From NCBI GenBank assembly GCA_021229015.1, contig CM037788.1, positions 37,968,024 through 38,032,023 of the forward strand: 64,000 bases of DNA. The letters run 5' to 3'. Of this stretch, positions 57,159 through 64,000 are shown piece by piece; within the stretch, counting starts at the first letter, position 1; every line of letters begins with the position of its first letter. The notes under the pieces were generated by a model, which did no database searches, was not told where the DNA came from, and saw nothing but the letters and a program-made list of their open reading frames with translations. Made by a program: the position numbers and the translations under genes. Source of the DNA: Solen grandis. Taxonomy: Eukaryota > Mollusca > Bivalvia > Adapedonta > Solenidae.

Positions 57159-57636
57159 GTCTAGGACTCTGTAAAATGGTCTAGGACTCTGTAAAATGGT
57201 CTAGGACTCTGTAAAATGATCTAGGAAATCTGTAAAATGGTCTAGGAAATCTGTAAAATGGTCTAGGAAATCTGTAAAATGATCTAGGACTCTGTAAAAT
57301 GGTCTAGGAAATCTGTAAAATGGTCTAGGACTCTGTAAAATGGTCTAGGAAATCTGTAAAATGATCTAGGAATCTGTAAAATAGTCTAGGACTCTGTAAA
57401 ATGGTCTAGGACTCTGTAAAATGGTCAAGGAAATCTGTAAAATGGTCTATGATATCTGTAAAATGGTCTAGGACTCTGTAAAATGGTCTAGGAATCTGTA
57501 AAATGATCTAGGACTCTGTAAAATGGTCTAGGAAATCTGTAAAATGGAATTTGTAAAATGGTCTAGGACTCAATAAAATGGTCTAGGAAATGTGTAAAAT
57601 GGAATCTGTAAAATGGTCTAGGAATCTGTAAAATGA
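57159..57636. repeat. Minisatellite, 20-23-bp unit (right arm)
   Basis: Units of the type GGTCTAGGAATCTGTAAAAT with GACTCTG and GAAATCTG variants. The array is about 478 bp, roughly 100 bp longer than its left-arm counterpart. Confidence 0.9.
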
Positions 57637-58162
57637 TAGTCAGATAAAATAAAGACAGAGGGATGACTGTTAGAGACTTAATGCAAGACTCTGGGTTATT
57701 GTTATTTGACAATATTGTTGTAAGCCAGTAAAGGAGCTAACATACCTGACCAAGGATCTGAAATCTGCCGGTTTGAACACTATTGCTGGCAAAGATTTTT
57801 CATAACCTTTTCAGATGCAAAGTACTAGTCCAATTTAGGAATCATCAAGAGGGATTAGCATAATTTGTAAAAACTTGAACTTGTTACCTAATTGATGTAA
57901 AATGTATAAAATCTTTCAAGGAAATGGTCTTTGCAGTTATTATGAATTCAGATCAGTCCATGACTAACTCTCTGACTGATTGGGTTTTATACTGTTCACT
58001 TTTCGCTACCACTGAAGACTCCGGAAGAAACCTGGTTAGACTCAGAAGTATGCATATATACATGGCACTGATAAGTACCAAGGTCAAGTGATGGTGTGCC
58101 TTGACCATGGATGGGAGGGCATAGTGCTTAGGCCATTAAAAAAAATGTGTGTTTTGGGCAAC
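57637..58162. other. No feature recognised (right arm)
   Basis: Mirror of 3790-4315. Short-frame AT-rich sequence without a recognisable product. Confidence 0.4.
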
Positions 58163-58910
58163 CTTAGGAAAAAATCAATTTCCTTTTTACAATGTGCATC
58201 CCTCCCCCGTAGATCGAGGAAGTGACCATCTTGTTTTGCCAAAGGTGCACTACAGTTGACAAATGTTCAACTGCATTTGCAGGTTAAATTTCATGTAACG
58301 ACTATCATTCACATCTCTAGTACCGTCTTGTAATTGCATTGTTACCTTGATGTTTATTATAGCTGATAAATTGAGTAATAGTCTTTATATGCCAATATCT
58401 TTAAGTTTAATATGTTTGTCACAAGTCTCTTTTGCAATGGGTGTTAGAAGTACCCAATTGTCTTTATGCAAACAGTACCATCTATAATGAAACTAAATTG
58501 GCAAAATATTGTCTAAATGTATTGACAACTATAAAATGATTGCATATTTATGATTGGTCGCAATAATGACAATTCAGACACTGCATTAGATTGTATATCA
58601 TCAGTCAATATTATGTATAGCATAGAATATACTTTATTTTATTTCCGGATGAATCGTAATGAAATAAACAGAAAATATGAATAATTATTTGGACAATGAC
58701 TTCTGTTTCAATTTTGGTGAAGGGGTGTGCACATTATATACAAGAATTCAGTGACTTTCAGCCTGTGGTTCAGTCCACAAAACACATGCGGCTAAACAAA
58801 ATAGTGGCCTCCTCAAGTGCGAAGAATGAAATATGCATCATAGAAGGGAAGTAGATTTTTTCCAAGGTTTTGAACTTCAAACTAGGGGTGTGCACTGTAT
58901 ATATGTACAA
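58163..58910. repeat. Pair of inverted dispersed repeats (right arm)
   Basis: Units at about 58163-58255 and 58730-58910 mirror the pair at 2640-3412. The first unit is cut at the position where the left-arm-only segment (3398-3790) is missing. Confidence 0.45.
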
Positions 58911-60860
58911 ACAATACACAAGCATTTATGGTAGTCACTAAAAGAATTAGGCACTAAAAGAATTAGGCATTAAAAGAATTTCAGATTGGCCCAGCTGAGA
59001 TTTTTGCTTAGATATGGGTTAATCATAAAAGGCTATTAATATTCACAGATTGGAACAATTGACCAATTGTCAAAATCACACTTCATGGATTTATCAGAGA
59101 TTATTAATTTTCATTAAAAAAAATATATATTAATATTAACCGCACATTTTAAATTCAGACTGAATAACTGAGTATTTTTATCGAATTTGCAGCTATAAAC
59201 ATATTAATTTGTAGACTTTTGTGATTGGTCAGTTCATTTTTGTCTGAAAATCATGGAACTATTTTGAGAGATTCAAACTTGCATCTGTTTTTTTTTCGGA
59301 GCTTACTGTGCCCTGAACACTCATGTTGTCTATAACAGCTGATTTGTTGGCAGACATGGGATGACAAGTCGCATGCATTTCATATGACAGACACAAAAAC
59401 AAGGCAATCAAACCACTGTTTTCGGAAGCTTAATTTGAAATTCAGATTGCGAGAATGTTATGACTTGCCATTGCATCATTTCTTGGAAATAATAAAAGTT
59501 TCCTGGTTTGAGCTTCTGTTGTCTGAAAGGTCTGAGCAGGATAAGTACAATATAGAAACAGAATTATAGTTTAGGTTAGGGTTGTTACAGCTTAGAAAGT
59601 GCCAGGATATTAACATTAAAGAGTCTTCATTTGAAATTGGAGAAAAACTTCAATATTCATTCTGACATGAATGCTAGATAAACATTTTTTTTTTTCTGTC
59701 TGTCATTTTTCAAAGCTTTCGGACAAGTGATAAAAGTTATATATGCAAATAGAGGTTTTAAGTAAAGAAAGTGATGCCCTAGCTTCAAATATGCTATTGT
59801 AACAATAAAGAAAGCCACAGAATGTATCTGAGAGGCTTGTGTTCAGAAATTCGTGATTCAAGGTACACTGCATCCGTCAGTCTTTTACGTTAATTTGAAA
59901 CAACTTCTAGGGTTGTTTTTGTGAAGAAAGAGACAAGATTATTTCAGTGGAGTCATATACAGAATGTCTAGATTTCCGACAAATCTCATTGAAAAATGCA
60001 AATAAGAGGAAGAAAATTTAGTAGAGGATGTCTGACTTTGAGTGACTCGCAAAAGATTCAGATTTGTCTAAACAGGGGAAGAGGTAAGATTTCGCAACCA
60101 TCCATTTTCAAATTAAGAAGTCTGTTGCCTGAAAATTTGTGTTTAGCAACTTGATAAATTGGTAGGGGGCCAAGAGGCAGAGAGAAGATAAGGAAGGACT
60201 TGATATAAAGAAGGAAAGTAAGGATGCGATTTTAGAGGGAAGTCAAATAGTCCTGTTATTTTAATCTGGACGGGATTGATTGATATGGCTGCAATTTAAC
60301 AATACAGAAGCGTCCATACATCCTGCGTCTGTTGGGAAGGCTGTGATTTTGACAACAGTCTCCCATTTCTCAAAAGAACTCATTAAAAATATACAATTTC
60401 TCCACATTTCTAGTCTCTGGGTTATTTCAGGGTGGTCAGAAATGAGTTGTGAAAGTATAAAAATGAGGCAAGAAAAATGAGACATAGAGCGTGATACATC
60501 AAGATCATTCTGGACCGTACATATCGACATACTGTCAAAAAACTATTGTACACCATGGCTGGTTTTTGGTTACAATAATTGTATGCTGTCTCACACCCAG
60601 CCACCGATTTGATGTATTTACGGCAGACAAATGAGAGTCCATCCAGCCTTGACTCGTACCGTATGTTATTATATGATTAGGAGAATTCTGTGAAATGGCA
60701 TGTAACAACTTTTGTTCTTTATCATTCAAAGACATAACAGCATTGAATACTATCACATACACAGGTTAACATTATGTTATACCTTTTAGACACATAATTT
60801 TCAACACTGTTGTAATAATTTAACATTACAGTACACAATTAGATATTCTATTTTACTCCA
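58911..60860. other. No gene recognised (right arm)
   Basis: Mirror of about 871-2639. Only short overlapping frames. Confidence 0.4.
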
Positions 60861-61170
60861 TGGTTCCACCATTATACCTTAGATACACAATACCGACCAT
60901 GGTATAGCATTAAATATACAATGCAATGCCATGGTATACCAAAAGATAAGTCACAATGTAGCAACATGGTATTCCATCAGATACACTGAATTTTACATCA
61001 TGGTGTCTGTCAGTGGGGCGTTAAAACCCAATAAACAAACATCATGGTTCACCAATACATAGACAGTTTTATACTTGTGTATACCATCAGATACAAAGTT
61101 TTATAAAAAACTAATTAGTAAAGAATTAGATACACAATTTTACACAAGTGTACCATCAGATTTTAAATTG
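60861..61170. repeat. Degenerate GGTATACCATCAGATAC array (right arm)
   Basis: Mirror of 566-870, including the SINE-tail fragment at 61007-61041. Confidence 0.5.
61007..61041 (+). mobile_element. SINE 3'-tail fragment (right arm)
   Basis: CTGTCAGTGGGGCGTTAAAA followed by CCCAATAAACAAAC, the shared 3' end of the SINE family, without a head. Confidence 0.6.
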
Positions 61171-61194
61171 ATGTGTGTCATGCATAGTGTATCA

Positions 61195-61547
61195 TCAACA
61201 ACAGACTTCTGAAAACTATAGAGGCCACATCTATTACCCAATCTTCATGAAATTTGTCAGAATGTTCGACTACATAATATTCTAGATAAGTTTGAAACTT
61301 GGTCATGTTGGATCACTAAGTCAGTCTTTGAAAAACTTTGTTAATGTTCTAGAGGCATATTTTTTCCTCCTCTTCACGAAACATGGGTTAGATATGCTTT
61401 TTTTGTAAATATGTTATTAATTTGTTAATTTATTGTCAGATGGATTTCAAAAACATTAGGAATTTATGCGGAACACCATTTTAGATTGGTTGTACAGACA
61501 AAGGTACTCAGGTGAGCAATAGAGGGCCATCTCGTCCCTCTTGTTTG
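61195..61547 (-). mobile_element. Modular short element, 5' part (copy a, right arm)
   Basis: Mirror of 174-530, ending with TACTCAGGTGAGCAATAGAG and GGCCATCTCGTCCCTCTTGT on the plus strand. Confidence 0.68.
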
Positions 61548-61718
61548 TTTTTGCTCTGTCTGAGATTCACCCTTGTTTAATAAATTAGCTTTGACCCAAA
61601 AAATAAGAACAGTAAGAATCCAAAACTTAAAAAAAGGAAGATACTTTTACTGACACAACCTTGGGAATTGCTTAATTGTTATTCAATGAAACAAACCTTT
61701 ATTGAATGTGATCTGATT

Positions 61719-62335
61719 CCTACTGCCGCCTATAGACAGTGAGGTGTACTTCCTCGCAGAATTAATTTCCACAGTAAGGAATTTCTGAAGTATCAGGTTG
61801 GGAATTAGAGGTCTGCCTTTCTCATTTCATGCTGACTATGTTGTACTTTCTGCTTGTTCTTCCTTTATTTATATCTCCTAATTAGATGCCTTAATTGGAT
61901 GCATGATGTATGAGATTCATTCACACTGAGAAGCAGTCCAATTTTGGAGCTGTATGAGAACTATATATAGTTGTATAAAAGTTGTTTTTTTTTGTCTTAA
62001 TTATGCAATTTTAATAAACTTGTTAATCACTTAAAATGCAGATTTGAAAATTACTCATAGAAAAGATGAATTTGATTTATTTTCACTTTTAAAAGTTAGG
62101 GGGGGGGGGGGGGGGGGGGGGGGGCAAGTCTTAATGTAGTTCTTTTTCCATTTTTTCTACATGATATTGATAACTGAATGGATTTTGGCTTCAAACACAA
62201 AGTTTTGTCGGTAGATAATCCTGTAGGATTTTACTGTGCACCAGGAAGTGAGTTACAGTCCAAATACAACAATTTCTGAAGGATGTTTTTTTTTATTCAT
62301 TTTTATGTATTTTCAAAGATTGGGTTTAGATAACA
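61719..62335. other. Continuation of the right contig, no gene seen
   Basis: No mirror in the window, because the left arm starts at base 1; it should match sequence just upstream of the window. It contains a run of 26 G (62099-62124) and AT-rich flanks. Confidence 0.5.
62099..62124 (+). repeat. Homopolymer of 26 G
   Basis: An uninterrupted poly-G run in AT-rich DNA. It could form G-quadruplexes; its true length is uncertain given the homopolymer problems of this contig. Confidence 0.9.
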
Positions 62336-62630
62336 GTCCCCAGTGGCTGAGTGGTAAGAGCATCTGCCTCTGGAGCAGGAGATCGTGGGTTTGATTCCCA
62401 GCCACAGCATACCAAAGTCATTAAAAAAAAATGGTACTGGTATAGTTCCCTTGCTTGGACTCAGCATATAAGGACTGCTTGGCCCGGTTTCAGTATAATA
62501 TGACTGGGTGTGGTATCATGCCACATGTCTACGGCCTGATATTGCAGTATGTCAGTATTTTATCTGTCTCAAGTAGACATAGTCTCCAAATAACTGAAGT
62601 ACTGGCAGCGGGACATTAAACACAACAAAC
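62336..62630 (+). mobile_element. tRNA-derived SINE, well preserved
   Basis: The head GTCCCCAGTGGCTGAGTGG contains an A box TGGCTGAGTGG (62344-62354), and a B box GGTTTGATTCC lies at 62388-62398, with tRNA-like spacing. After the head come 'agcataccaaagtca', an A-run, GTGGTATCATGCCACATGTC and the 3' end GGGACATTAAACACAACAAA. The sequence continues well past a tRNA and matches the copies at 7652-7930 and 63500-63642, so this is a SINE and not a tRNA gene. Confidence 0.82.
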
Positions 62631-62809
62631 ATAATATAGGGACCATGTCAATCTTATTATTGACTTGCTCTACTCTGTATTTAAAGGTGATAAATTTTGT
62701 ATTTTGTCTCTTCCTGTTCACCTTTTACCAATGGAATCTCTCTGATACCATGACTTTTTTATTTTTGGTCTAGTAAAAAGAAAAGTAATAAAAAAAAAAA
62801 CCTAGATGG

Positions 62810-62909
62810 NNNNNNNNNNNNNNNNNNNNNNNNNNNNNNNNNNNNNNNNNNNNNNNNNNNNNNNNNNNNNNNNNNNNNNNNNNNNNNNNNNNNNNNNNNN
62901 NNNNNNNNN
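62810..62909. other. Assembly gap, exactly 100 N
   Basis: A second run of exactly 100 N. Together with the first gap it isolates a contig of 30,617 bp (32193-62809), almost all of which is the inverted copy of the preceding contig. Confidence 0.99.
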
Positions 62910-63499
62910 TCTGCGATCTAATGAGAGCAATGCATATTTAGTTTAATCGACAATAAATTGAGAAAAGTCAGTATAATATTTTTAATTGATATGAGCAATT
63001 TTACACATCTCACGTTATCTTGCGGTCAAATGATCGTACAAGTTTCTCTTGACTTTCTTTTATGCTTTTATCTTCTAGTGTTGGTCACTAAAAGCTGTCC
63101 TTATTTTATGCCCATTATGTGCAGAGAATGGACAAACCTTTCAATATCAAAATAAACTGGATTCGTTCATAACGTCTGCAAACCGCAGTTTATATCAAGC
63201 ATAAAAACTAGTTGCAGACAATACATGCATAATTTATGCAATATGGTAAGATGTACGAGCTTACGTCTTTGACCTTTGAGAATTAACCTTAGATCAAAGG
63301 CATGCTAAAGCATCTGCCAGGCTGTATGTCATTAATAAGCTTCTAATGTGAAGGAATTAAAACCTTATGTGTTTGGTAAGAATTTGACATTACTATTTTC
63401 AATGACCTTGACAATATGTAAACGATCATAGGTGAAAGGCATGTCACACATCTGTAAATTACAGTGTATAAAGTATGATCGAATATTATATGTTTACAA
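62910..63499. other. Start of the next contig, no gene recognised
   Basis: AT-rich sequence with one short frame (62958-63155) lacking any recognisable domain. Confidence 0.45.
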
Positions 63500-63642
63500 G
63501 TTTGTTTGTTTGTTGGGTTTAACGTCCCACTAACAGTAATTTAGTCATTATGAGACATGTGGCATAATACCACAGCTTATCACGAACCCACAACCTCCCG
63601 CTCCCGCGGCGGATGCATCAACCACTCGGCCACTGGGGGCGG
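63500..63642 (-). mobile_element. tRNA-derived SINE, internally shortened
   Basis: On the minus strand it starts GCCCCCAGTGGCCGAGTGGT (tRNA-Ser-like head with A box) and continues through a GGGTTCGTGATAAG B-box-like stretch, a short body with TATTATGCCACATGTCTC, and the 3' end GTGGGACGTTAAACCCAACA. It lacks about half of the body found in the copy at 62336-62630. Confidence 0.75.
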
Positions 63643-64000
63643 TGTGTTTACAAGGTATGTAGATAATTAAGGTATGACGAACAGACATGCGGACAGACGG
63701 ACGAACAGGATAAACGAACGCAGTGATATTTATACGTCCTTATATTTACGGGAAAATATTAAAAGATCCGTAACACTGCTACAAGTAATCCCCTTGTGTC
63801 TATCCAATCAGTCTCATGGATGACCCCAATCATAAATAAGAACACCCCTCAATTTGGACCACTGTCCAAAGATCCCTTTCCCTTATTTACATGATAAATC
63901 AGACCACCCTATAATAAAGACCAGTTGAGCTGCTAATCAGACCATCATTATGGCCTATTGACTTCATAATCGGACCATCTCATTATTAAAACTCGTTGAC
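63643..64000. other. No gene recognised
   Basis: Contains a short GGACAGACGGACGAACAGG tail-like microsatellite (63688-63711) and loosely repeated 'cagaccaccctataataa'/'cagaccatcattatgg' motifs toward the window end. Confidence 0.4.

Larger units (their letters stand above)
32193..61718 (-). repeat. Right arm of the ~30-kb inverted duplication
   Basis: Reverse complement of 1-30612, starting at the first base after a 100-N gap. It is about 1.1 kb shorter than the left arm, mainly because it lacks the 3' end of the DIRS element, most of the ACCGGT tract and a ~390-bp segment. It is longer at the minisatellite and in one modular element. Part of it (about 35150-37075) has a very poor consensus. 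Because the contig is bounded by 100-N gaps on both sides, it looks like a misplaced alternative haplotig. Confidence 0.95.

Noticed and set aside
62336..62408. A functional tRNA gene
   Set aside because: A and B boxes are present, but the sequence runs on into a SINE body shared with two other copies, and the acceptor stem does not pair well.

Overview
The window is eukaryotic, AT-rich, gene-poor and repeat-dense DNA. The repeat families resemble those I associate with bivalve molluscs: short modular elements ending in CTCAGGTGAGCTAAAA, tRNA-derived SINEs with a GTTTGTTTGTTGGGTTTAACG-type end, and a DIRS retrotransposon. A bivalve, possibly a venerid clam, is an inference from these families and not proven here.

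Layout. The window holds one locus twice. Bases 1-30612 (left arm) reappear as their reverse complement at 32193-61718 (right arm). Between the arms lie 1.5 kb of left-only sequence (30613-32092) and exactly 100 N (32093-32192). A second run of exactly 100 N (62810-62909) closes the right arm, so 32193-62809 is a separate contig of about 30.6 kb. The arms differ by scattered substitutions, repeat copy numbers and several indels of 100-870 bp. The simplest reading is two haplotypes of one locus scaffolded head to head (a false duplication); a real palindrome is the alternative. Nearly every feature is therefore listed as a mirrored pair.

Host coding content. Only one host exon is convincing: a 342-bp, phase 1-1 exon encoding an immunoglobulin domain resembling the first Ig domain of turtle/IGSF9-type adhesion proteins (5070-5411 minus; 56436-56777 plus). 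A candidate signal-peptide exon lies 1.4 kb upstream on the same strand. No rRNA, CRISPR array or convincing free-standing tRNA gene was seen.

Mobile content. The centrepiece is a 6.3-kb DIRS element (18395-24707 minus). It has non-identical termini sharing about 120 identical bases as inverted repeats, an internal complementary region matching both outer edges, a gag-like ORF1 with a Cys/His cluster and an expandable TGHRSP tract, an ORF2 with reverse transcriptase, RNase H and a Dam-methylase-like segment, and a full-length tyrosine recombinase ORF3. Three single-base frameshifts interrupt ORF1 and ORF2, each at a homopolymer whose length differs in the other arm. The right-arm copy (38091-43266) lacks the 3' 871 bp and carries many small indels. 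Near the centre, a hAT-type transposase pseudogene is split by one modular element and truncated by another. Other elements are two inverted copies per arm of a TTAA-flanked MITE-like family, SINEs, a 20-23-bp minisatellite, a perfect 24-bp hairpin and a cluster of palindromes.

The last contig (62910-64000) has a SINE in reverse orientation and no gene that I can support.
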